In this document: piece after piece, positions 51,673 to 58,149 of the stretch | Layout: each line of letters starts with the position of its first letter | Position numbering within the stretch: the stretch's first letter is position 1 | NCBI GenBank assembly: GCA_002337385.1 | Contig: DDFY01000032.1 | Coordinates: 110,696-174,695, forward strand | DNA: 64,000 bases | Source: Erythrobacter sp. UBA1916 | Lineage (GTDB): Bacteria > Pseudomonadota > Alphaproteobacteria > Sphingomonadales > Sphingomonadaceae | Direction of reading: 5' to 3' | Notes under the pieces: generated by a model | Databases searched by the model: none | What the model saw: only the letters and a program-made list of their open reading frames with translations | What the model was told of the DNA's origin: nothing | Position numbers and translations under genes: made by a program

Positions 51673-52164
51673 ATGACAAAGCTGCGCGAACCCTTGAGCC
51701 TCATCAGTGAATGCGGGCTGCCCGCTGCGCTTGAGGTAATGGGCGAGCGCTGGTCATTCCTGATCCTGCGCGCTGCTTTCAACGGCTTCGTCCACTTCGA
51801 GGACTTTTCGAGCGAACTGGGCATTGCCCGCAATATCCTTTCGAACCGGCTGGCGCGGCTGGTCGATCACGGGGTGCTGGCGCGCGAGCGGTGCGAGGAT
51901 GACAAGCGCAAGGTCGAATACCGGATGACCGACAAGGGGCGCGAGCTGCTGCCGGCCGTGTTGGCGTTGCGTGACTGGGGTCTGCGCCATAGCGACAATG
52001 CGGCGCCCAATCTGGTGCTGGTCGATGCGCGTGACAGGAAGCCGATCGCGCCGATCACGATTCGCGCCCACGATGATCGCGTACTCGAATGGGGCGACCT
52101 GGCCTGGGCCGAAGCCGAAGAGGTAGGCGCGCCAGCGGCGGAGGAATGCGCCGAAGAGGCCTGA
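51673..52164 (+). CDS. HxlR-family transcriptional regulator
   Basis: A 163-residue winged-helix protein: ECGLPAALEVMGERWSFLILRAAFNGFVHFEDFSSELGIARNILSNRLARLVDHGVLARERCEDDKRKVEYRMTDKG is the HxlR core, including the usual Cys and GxRW-type motif near residue 15-25. A C-terminal extension (about 110-163) holds an acidic tail. Start ATG 51673 with AGGAA. HxlR proteins answer to aldehydes or redox stress and often act on a divergent gene; here the divergent neighbour is the CC_3452-like gene. Confidence 0.88.
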   Translation: MTKLREPLSLISECGLPAALEVMGERWSFLILRAAFNGFVHFEDFSSELGIARNILSNRLARLVDHGVLARERCEDDKRKVEYRMTDKGRELLPAVLALRDWGLRHSDNAAPNLVLVDARDRKPIAPITIRAHDDRVLEWGDLAWAEAEEVGAPAAEECAEEA

Positions 52165-52172
52165 GAGGCCGG

Positions 52173-53669
52173 TCAGGCTCGCGGCGCAGCACGGCGATAG
52201 CTGAGCGCCTCGGCCACATGAACCCGCCCGACTTCATCCGCTCCAGCGAGATCGGCAACGGTACGCGCGACGCGCAGCATCCGCGTATAGCCGCGCGCCG
52301 ATAGCCGCATTGCCTCGGCTGCTTGCATCAGCAGCGCACGTCCGGCCTCGTCGGGCGTGGCGTGGCGTTCGAGCATGTCGCCCTCCAGCTCGGCATTGGC
52401 GCGGACGCCGCGCGCCACCTGCACCTCGCGTGCCCGCGCCACCCGCGCGGCGACTTCGGCGCTGCCCTCGGCGGGCGGGGGCAGGGCGAGGTCCATTGCG
52501 CTTACCGGTTGCACTTCGACATGCAGGTCGATCCGGTCGAGCATCGGGCCGGACACCTTCGACTGATAGTCCGCCGCGCACTTTGGCGCGCGCGAGCAGG
52601 CCAGCGCGGGATCGCCGAGGTGCCCACAGCGGCACGGGTTCATCGCCGCCACCAGCTGCACCCGCGCCGGATAGCTCACATGGGCATTGGCCCGCGCCAC
52701 ATCGACCTTGCCCGTCTCCAGCGGCTGGCGCAGCGAATCGAGCACCGCGCGCTGGAACTCGGGCAATTCATCAAGGAACAGCACGCCAAGGTGCGCAAGG
52801 CTGACCTCGCCGGGCCGCACGCGCAGCCCTCCGCCGGTGAGCGCAGCCATCGAGGCCGAATGGTGCGGCGCGCGGAACGGACGGGTGCGGCTGATTCGCC
52901 CGCCCTCAAGCAATCCGGCGACCGAGGCGACCATGCTCACCTCCAACGCTTCGGCAGGCGAGAGCGGAGGGAGGATGCCCGGCAAGCACGAGGCGAGCAG
53001 GCTTTTGCCCGCACCGGGAGGGCCGTTCATCAGCAGATTGTGTCCGCCCGCCGCTGCGATTTCGAGCGCACGCTTGGCGCTTTCCTGGCCCTTTACCTGC
53101 TTGAGGTCGGGGCCATGATCGGGCTCTGCCACTTTGCCGGCAGTCGGTTCGGGCAGGCGTTTGTCGCCGCGGAAATGGGCCAGCAGGCCGACAAGGTCGG
53201 GCGCGGCGCAGACGTCGATCCCGCTCGCCCAGCGCGCCTCGGCCCCTTGCGCGGCGGGGCAGATCAGGCCCTTGTCCTGTTCGCTCGCATGAAGCGCGGC
53301 GAGCAGCACACCGGGAGAGGGAACGACCCGCCCATCAAGCGCCAGCTCGCCTACCGCCACCCATTCGGCCAGATCCTCGGCATCGAGCACGCCCATTGCG
53401 CCGAGCAGGGCCAGCGCGATGGGAAGGTCGTAATGGCTGCCTTCCTTGGGCAGGTCGGCGGGCGAGAGGTTGATGGTGATTCGCTTGGGCGGGAGCGACA
53501 GGCCCATGGCGGCAAGCGCGGACTGCACCCGCTCGCGGCTTTCGCCGACGGCCTTGTCGGCCAGCCCGACAATCGAGAAGCGCGGCAGCCCGGCGGCAAG
53601 CTGGCACTGCACCTCCACGCTGCGCGCTTCCAGCCCGAGATAAGCGACCGTCGATACCAATGCGACCAT
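52173..53669 (-). CDS. comM: YifB/ComM-family Mg-chelatase-like AAA+ ATPase
   Basis: A 498-residue protein: N-terminal Lon-like domain (MVALVSTVAYLGLEARSVEVQCQLAAGLPRFSIVGLADKAVGESRERV..), central AAA+ with Walker A MNGPPGAGKSLLASCLPG (about 212-229) and Walker B VLFLDELPEF, a zinc-finger-like CRCGHLG...CSRAP...C, and the C-terminal ComM region SARGYTRMLRVARTVADLAG. ComM is a hexameric helicase that promotes branch migration when transformed DNA recombines. ATG 53669 is used. Full length. Confidence 0.92.
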   Translation of the reverse strand: MVALVSTVAYLGLEARSVEVQCQLAAGLPRFSIVGLADKAVGESRERVQSALAAMGLSLPPKRITINLSPADLPKEGSHYDLPIALALLGAMGVLDAEDLAEWVAVGELALDGRVVPSPGVLLAALHASEQDKGLICPAAQGAEARWASGIDVCAAPDLVGLLAHFRGDKRLPEPTAGKVAEPDHGPDLKQVKGQESAKRALEIAAAGGHNLLMNGPPGAGKSLLASCLPGILPPLSPAEALEVSMVASVAGLLEGGRISRTRPFRAPHHSASMAALTGGGLRVRPGEVSLAHLGVLFLDELPEFQRAVLDSLRQPLETGKVDVARANAHVSYPARVQLVAAMNPCRCGHLGDPALACSRAPKCAADYQSKVSGPMLDRIDLHVEVQPVSAMDLALPPPAEGSAEVAARVARAREVQVARGVRANAELEGDMLERHATPDEAGRALLMQAAEAMRLSARGYTRMLRVARTVADLAGADEVGRVHVAEALSYRRAAPRA

Positions 53670-53779
53670 GAAACCCCCTTTCATCAGTGTGATAGCGCCG
53701 GATTTGCCTCTGTCGAGCCGATCGTCGTTAACTCCCCAGCAACCTTTTCCCTTTGCAATGGGTAAGGACCGCGGGGGCG

Positions 53780-54556
53780 ATGATTGGGACCATGATCCGC
53801 ACCATCCTTTCAGCGATCCTCGCTCTGACTGCGCTGACGGTCGCCGCGCCCGGCCGGGCCGAGGGCTGGACCGTGGTCTATGAGGAGGAATGGGTCGAAG
53901 AGGTGCCCGTCAGCGCCTCGCGTTTCGTGTCGCCGTTGCAGGCGCAGGTCGAGCACGAGGCCGTGGCGGCCTATGGCCCGTTCCGCGTGATCGATGCACA
54001 CACCGCCGCGCTGGTCGGCACCACCGACAGCCGCTCGCCCGCCCAGCTGGCGGCGATGCTGGCGGCATGGCCGCAGATCGACCGGCTCGACTTCGTGGAG
54101 GCACCGGGCACACTCGACGATCTTGCCAACCTCAAGATGGGCCGCCTGATTCGCGAGCGCGGCATTGCCACGAGCGTGAGTGCAGGCGGTTCAGTCCGTT
54201 CGGGCGCGGTGGAGCTGTTTCTTGCCGGAGCCGACCGCACGATTGCGCCAGGGGCCGAGTTCGCCGTTCATGGCTGGCTCGACTATGACGGGCGCGGGGC
54301 GGACGACTATCCACCCGGTTCGCCCGAGCACCAGCGTTACCTCGACTACTACACAGACATGGGCATGACCCGTGCAGAGGCCGCGCGCTTCTACGCCATG
54401 ACCAATTCGGTGCCGTTCGAGGATGCGCTGTGGCTCGACGGGGTGGAAATGGCGCGCTGGATGGGGCAAGAGGTCGTCGACCGACCGGCAACGATGCTGG
54501 CCGCAGATGACGTCCCGCATATTGTATATCTTGACGTGGGGGCGCTCGTTAAGTAA
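53780..54556 (+). CDS. Secreted ClpP/SppA-fold protein of unknown function
   Basis: A 258-residue protein with a signal peptide (cleavage near GRAEG, residue 20). The core GTLDDLANLKMGRLIRERGIATSVSAGGSVRSGAVELFLAGADRTIAPGAEFAVHGW follows the ClpP/crotonase-fold pattern, with a Ser after a glycine-rich turn (VRSGAVELF) and a His about 25 residues later (AVHGW), as in ClpP-like proteases. The catalytic Asp is not clear. Start ATG 53780. It is read toward rpmH, and its terminator stands just before rpmH. Confidence 0.65.
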   Translation: MIGTMIRTILSAILALTALTVAAPGRAEGWTVVYEEEWVEEVPVSASRFVSPLQAQVEHEAVAAYGPFRVIDAHTAALVGTTDSRSPAQLAAMLAAWPQIDRLDFVEAPGTLDDLANLKMGRLIRERGIATSVSAGGSVRSGAVELFLAGADRTIAPGAEFAVHGWLDYDGRGADDYPPGSPEHQRYLDYYTDMGMTRAEAARFYAMTNSVPFEDALWLDGVEMARWMGQEVVDRPATMLAADDVPHIVYLDVGALVK

Positions 54557-54573
54557 GCGCCCAGCCATTGAAT

Positions 54574-54623
54574 GGCCGCCCCCGGAGCAATCAGGGCTTG
54601 GCGGCCCTTTTCTTTTTGTTTTT
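54574..54623 (+). terminator. T-tailed hairpin just upstream of rpmH
   Basis: GGCCGCC (54574..54580) pairs with GGCGGCC (54600..54606) and is followed by a long T-rich tail TTTTCTTTTTGTTTTT. It can end the ClpP-like gene, but it lies only 15 bases before the rpmH start codon, so it could also act on the rpmH leader (a TTGACG at 54531 is a possible -35). Confidence 0.8.
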
Positions 54624-54637
54624 CGAGGTAAGTTACG

Positions 54638-54772
54638 ATGAAGCGCACTTTCCAGCCGAGCAACCTTGTGCGTGCTCGCCGTCACGGTTTCTTCGCCCGC
54701 AAGGCCACTGTGGGAGGCCGCAAGGTTCTGCGCGCCCGCCGTCGTCGCGGTCGCAACAAGCTTAGCGCTTGA
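54638..54772 (+). CDS. rpmH: Ribosomal protein bL34
   Basis: 44 residues: MKRTFQPSNLVRARRHGFFA then RKATVGGRKVLRARRRRGRNKLSA, the universal L34 pattern. GAGGTAAG upstream is the ribosome site. It begins the conserved block rpmH-rnpA-yidD-yidC-engB that marks the region near the origin in many bacteria; in sphingomonads it is not always at the origin. A terminator separates it from rnpA. Confidence 0.97.
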   Translation: MKRTFQPSNLVRARRHGFFARKATVGGRKVLRARRRRGRNKLSA

Positions 54773-54861
54773 TTCTTTGCGTGCGCCCATTCGGGCGCAC
54801 GTCCTCGGCGCTGCTCCCTCCGCTCCGCTTCGGGGCGCCTGCGGGCGGTCGGTCGACCTTG

Positions 54862-54882
54862 CGGGCCCTTTGGGCCCGTTTT
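54862..54882 (+). terminator. Terminator between rpmH and rnpA
   Basis: CGGGCCC-TTT-GGGCCCG followed by TTTT. A second hairpin GTGCGCCC-ATTC-GGGCGCAC is at 54781..54800, right after rpmH. Both could trim expression of rnpA relative to the ribosomal protein. Confidence 0.7.
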
Positions 54883-54936
54883 GGTTTGCGCCACTGATTC
54901 GTGACTCTTCTGGCGGCGCACCCTATCTTTCCTGCC

Positions 54937-55317
54937 ATGACCTTGTCGGTCCTCACTCGCCGGGCGGATTTTCTTGCCGCCAATAAGGGCCTGCGCGTGG
55001 CGCGGCCCGGCTTTGTGCTGCTCGCCCGACCCAATGGCGGTGAGGGCAAGCGCTATGGCATCACCGTCACCAAGAAGATCGGCAATGCCGTGGTGCGCAA
55101 CCGCATGAAGCGCCGCTTTCGCGAGCTGCTCCGTGCCGCGCTTCCCGAGCATGGGCTGGCCGATCACGATCACGTGCTGATTGGCCGTGATGGCGGGGTG
55201 GAGCGCGATTTTGCGCGGTTGGGCGAAGAACTTGCGCTGGCGCTGGAGCGTGCTGCTGATGGCAAGGGCGACCCGCCGCGCCGCCCGCGGCAGGGCAATC
55301 GGCGAGGGCGCAAGTGA
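54937..55317 (+). CDS. rnpA: Ribonuclease P protein component
   Basis: Protein subunit of RNase P, which matures tRNA 5' ends. 126 residues: LTRRADFLAANKGLRVARPGFVLLAR at the N-terminus and the RNP signature ITVTKKIGNAVVRNRMKRRFRELLR (about 42-66), with a basic C-terminal tail. ATG 54937 fits the family start; ATG 54901 adds 12 residues. It overlaps yidD by 4 bp. Confidence 0.95.
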   Translation: MTLSVLTRRADFLAANKGLRVARPGFVLLARPNGGEGKRYGITVTKKIGNAVVRNRMKRRFRELLRAALPEHGLADHDHVLIGRDGGVERDFARLGEELALALERAADGKGDPPRRPRQGNRRGRK

Positions 55318-55523
55318 AGCGCCTGCTGATCCTTGTCGCGCGTGGCTGGCAGCTAGGGCCGAGCCGGATTTTGCCGCCCAGTTGCCGCTATCAGCCTTCG
55401 TGCAGCCAGTACGCGATCGAGGCTCTGGAGAAGCATGGTGCCTTGAGGGGTGGATGGCTGACGATTTCGCGGCTAATGCGCTGCCATCCCTGGGGCGGGC
55501 ACGGCCACGATCCTGTGCCGTGA
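55314..55523 (+). CDS. yidD: Membrane protein insertion efficiency factor YidD
   Basis: 69 residues: LILVARGWQLGPSRILPPSCRYQPSCSQYAIEALEKHGALRGGWLTISRLMRCHPWGGHGHDPVP is the full YidD domain with its three conserved cysteines (SCRYQPSCSQY and MRCHPW). It assists YidC at the inner membrane. Starts with GTG inside the rnpA end and is followed by yidC after 30 bp. Confidence 0.95.
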   Translation: MKRLLILVARGWQLGPSRILPPSCRYQPSCSQYAIEALEKHGALRGGWLTISRLMRCHPWGGHGHDPVP

Positions 55524-55553
55524 TCCTGACATAGTGACGGAATTGACGAGACC

Positions 55554-57311
55554 TTGGACAATCAACGTAACCTGATCCTCGCCGTGGTGCTGAGCGCTGT
55601 CCTGCTGTTCGGCTGGGACTTTGCCATGCGTCACTACTTCCCTGAGAGCGAGGACGCGGTTTCCGCCGACGTTCCTGCGAATATGGCTTCACGCGAGGAC
55701 GTGCCCGAGGCGCGGCTCGATCCCCAGGCGGTGAGCGAGGCCGTCGTGGCGGTCGATATCGACGAGGAACTGGCCAAGCCGGACCGCATCGTGATCGAGG
55801 CGCCCGAGGTGGTCGGCTCGATCAACCCGGTCGGCGCGCGGATCGACGATATTGATCTCACCACCCACCGCCAGACGGTGGCCAAGGATTCGGGCCCTGT
55901 CCGCCTGTTCGCCCCTGCAGGCACGCCGGGGCAGCAATATGCGCAGTTCCGCTGGCTGGGCGATGGCGTGAGCCTGCCCGATGCGGAGACCCAGTGGCAG
56001 GTGATTGACGGCGACAAGCTGACGCAGGACACTCCGGTGACGCTGGGCTGGAACAACGGCGCGGGCCTCACCTTCCGCCAGAAGTTCGCCATCGACGATC
56101 ACTACATGATCACGGTGACGCAGACCGTCGCCAACAGCAGCGGCGCGACGCTTGCCCTGCGCCCCTATGCGACGATCGTGCGCACCGACGCCAACGCCAG
56201 CAAGAACACCTTCAATGTCCATTCGGGCCCCATCGTGGCGCAGGATGACAAGGTCGAATTCGGCACCGACTACGATGACGTGACCGAAGAGGGCACCGTT
56301 CCGATCGAAGGGCGCACCAACTGGGTCGGCTTCACCGACATCTACTGGATGAGCGCCCTGATCCCCGAGACCGATCAGGTGGCTTCCAGCACCTTCCGTG
56401 CGCAAGGGCCGCAGCTTTTCCGTGCCGAGCTGCTTTATGCGCCGGTCAACCTGCCCGCCGGGCAACAGCTCAGCCGTACCACCAGGCTGTTTGCCGGCGC
56501 CAAGGAAAGCGCCGTGCTCGACATGTATCAGGACGAGGGCGTTACCAAGTTCGGCCTCGCGATCGACTGGGGCTGGTTCCGCTTCATCGCCTGGCCGATC
56601 TGGCAGGTGTTGATCGCGCTGTTCGACATCACCAAGAACTTCGGCGTGGCGATCATCCTGCTCACCGTGATCGTGCGCGGGATCATGTTCCCGATTGCGC
56701 AAAAGCAGTTCAAATCGATGGCGCAGATGCGCGTCGTCCAGCCCAAGATGAAGGCGCTGCAGGAACGCTACAAGGACGACAAGGCCAAGCTGCAGGAGGA
56801 GATGGCCAAGCTCTACAAGGAGGAGAAGGTCAATCCGCTTGCGGGCTGTCTGCCGATCTTCCTGCAGATCCCGATCTTCTTCGCGCTCTACAAGACGCTG
56901 CTGCTCTCGATCGAGATGCGGCACGAGCCCTTCATCCTCTGGATCAAGGACTTGTCGGCGCAAGATCCGCTGCACTTCCTCAACCTGTTCGGACTGTTGG
57001 ACTTCACCCCGACGGGCTTCCTGGCGATTGGCCCGCTGGCGCTGCTGCTGGGCTGCACGATGTACTTCCAGTTCAAGCTCAATCCGAGTGCGATGGACCC
57101 GACGCAGCAGCAGATCTTCGCCTTCATGCCGTGGATCATGATGTTCGTGATGGCGCCGTTCGCAGCCGGTCTGCTGATCTACTGGTGTACGTCGAACATC
57201 CTCACCATTGCGCAGCAGAAGTATCTCTATGCCAAGAACCCGCAGATGCGCGAGCTGGCGGAGAAGGAAGCTGCCGCCAAGGCCGCCGAACGTGAAAAGG
57301 CCAAAGGGTGA
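55554..57311 (+). CDS. yidC: Membrane protein insertase YidC
   Basis: Inserts and folds inner-membrane proteins, alone or with Sec. 585 residues: N-terminal helix (about 5-22), a large periplasmic beta domain (about 60-340) and the conserved five-helix core (about 345-565) with FRFIAWPIWQVLIALF, NFGVAIILLTVIVRGIMFPIAQKQF, the coiled cytoplasmic loop (MRVVQPKMKALQERYKDDKAKLQEEMAKLYKEEKVNPLAGCLPIFLQIP) and a basic tail. TTG start (55554) read as MDNQRNLILAVV. It overlaps engB by 4 bp. Confidence 0.96.
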   Translation: MDNQRNLILAVVLSAVLLFGWDFAMRHYFPESEDAVSADVPANMASREDVPEARLDPQAVSEAVVAVDIDEELAKPDRIVIEAPEVVGSINPVGARIDDIDLTTHRQTVAKDSGPVRLFAPAGTPGQQYAQFRWLGDGVSLPDAETQWQVIDGDKLTQDTPVTLGWNNGAGLTFRQKFAIDDHYMITVTQTVANSSGATLALRPYATIVRTDANASKNTFNVHSGPIVAQDDKVEFGTDYDDVTEEGTVPIEGRTNWVGFTDIYWMSALIPETDQVASSTFRAQGPQLFRAELLYAPVNLPAGQQLSRTTRLFAGAKESAVLDMYQDEGVTKFGLAIDWGWFRFIAWPIWQVLIALFDITKNFGVAIILLTVIVRGIMFPIAQKQFKSMAQMRVVQPKMKALQERYKDDKAKLQEEMAKLYKEEKVNPLAGCLPIFLQIPIFFALYKTLLLSIEMRHEPFILWIKDLSAQDPLHFLNLFGLLDFTPTGFLAIGPLALLLGCTMYFQFKLNPSAMDPTQQQIFAFMPWIMMFVMAPFAAGLLIYWCTSNILTIAQQKYLYAKNPQMRELAEKEAAAKAAEREKAKG

Positions 57312-57949
57312 CACCGGAAGAACAAGACCTCGCGCGCGAGGCATCGAAGCTGTTTTCGGGCCGGGTGGATTTTCTGCTCAGCGCCCCGCAGCTGAAGTTC
57401 CTGCCCGCTGGCGACTTTCCCGAGGTCGCCTTTTGCGGGCGCTCGAATGTCGGCAAATCGTCGCTGCTTAATGCGCTGACGGGACGGCGGGCGATTGCCC
57501 GCACCTCGGTTACGCCGGGGCGCACGCAGGAGCTGAACTTCTTCGAGGTGGGCGAGCCGACGCAGTTCCGGCTGGTCGACATGCCTGGCTATGGCTTTGC
57601 CAAGGCGCCGGTGAAGGTGGTCGAGAAGTGGCGCGCGCTGGTGCGGACCTTCCTCAAGGGGCGGGCCGTGCTCAAGCGCACGCTGGTGCTGGTCGATAGC
57701 CGCCACGGGCTGAAGGATGTTGACCGCGAGATGATGCGGATGCTCGACGAGACCGCCGTGGGCTATCGGGTCGTGCTGACCAAGGCCGACAAGATCAAGG
57801 CGAGCGAGCTGGAGAAGGTGGCGCTTCAGGTGGCCGAGGAGATGCGGCGCCATCCGGCAGCGCACCCGCAGCTGCACATCACGAGTTCGGAAAAAGGCTT
57901 GGGGCTGGACGAACTGCGCGCTGCGGTGCTGGCGGACGTGCGGAGCTAG
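57308..57949 (+). CDS. engB: Ribosome-biogenesis GTPase EngB (YsxC/YihA)
   Basis: A 213-residue GTP-binding protein needed for assembly of the 50S subunit. G1 FCGRSNVGKSSLLNAL (about 46-61), G2 TSVTPGRTQ, G3 VDMPGYGFAKAP, G4 LTKADKIK and G5 ITSSEKGLG near the end. GTG start in an overlap with yidC. It closes the conserved rpmH-to-engB block; argB, which often follows in alphaproteobacteria, is not here. Confidence 0.95.
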   Translation: MTPEEQDLAREASKLFSGRVDFLLSAPQLKFLPAGDFPEVAFCGRSNVGKSSLLNALTGRRAIARTSVTPGRTQELNFFEVGEPTQFRLVDMPGYGFAKAPVKVVEKWRALVRTFLKGRAVLKRTLVLVDSRHGLKDVDREMMRMLDETAVGYRVVLTKADKIKASELEKVALQVAEEMRRHPAAHPQLHITSSEKGLGLDELRAAVLADVRS

Positions 57950-57974
57950 GCCCGCTTTTCTGCGGAAGCGGAGG

Positions 57975-58006
57975 CAAAAAGAAAGGGGCGCCGAAGCGCC
58001 CCTTTC
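57975..58006 (-). terminator. Strong terminator after the 16-residue peptide gene
   Basis: GAAAGGGGCGC-CGAA-GCGCCCCTTTC (57981..58006): on the minus strand a TTCG tetraloop hairpin followed by CTTTTTG. It ends the tiny minus-strand transcript; on the plus strand it also lies behind engB. Confidence 0.85.
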
Positions 58007-58027
58007 CGAAAATCGAAAACCCTTCGG

Positions 58028-58078
58028 TTAGTTGGACGTACGTCCACCGAAGAGGCGATCCCAAACACTTGCACCCAT
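58028..58078 (-). CDS. 16-residue peptide with its own promoter, SD and terminator
   Basis: On the minus strand AAGGAG (58091..58086) stands 7 bases before ATG (58078), followed by 16 codons, MGASVWDRLFGGRTSN, and TAA. A promoter (TTTACA 58136..58131, 18-bp spacer, TATATT 58112..58107) and a tetraloop terminator 20 bases after the stop delimit a transcript of about 125 bases. The peptide has one aromatic/basic core (VWDRLFGGR) and no membrane segment. It may be a functional small protein, a leader peptide, or the coding part of a dual-function small RNA. No homologue is known to me. Confidence 0.6.
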   Translation of the reverse strand: MGASVWDRLFGGRTSN

Positions 58079-58106
58079 GATAATACTCCTTCGCTTAGCA
58101 ACAGCG

Positions 58107-58136
58107 AATATAGTGTTAACCATAGGTGTTTGTAAA
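58107..58136 (-). promoter_or_regulatory. Promoter of the peptide transcript
   Basis: TTTACA (58136..58131) and TATATT (58112..58107) with an 18-bp spacer, a good match for a housekeeping promoter in an AT-rich stretch between the CHASE2-EAL gene and the peptide gene. Start near 58100. Confidence 0.6.
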
Positions 58137-58149
58137 GTTTTAACTATCT

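Noticed and set aside
58033..58046. Perfect 14-bp palindrome TGGACGTACGTCCA
   Set aside because: It lies inside the coding part of the 16-residue peptide (GGRTS) and may be a by-product of codons; no second copy was noticed nearby. Left out as a regulatory site.
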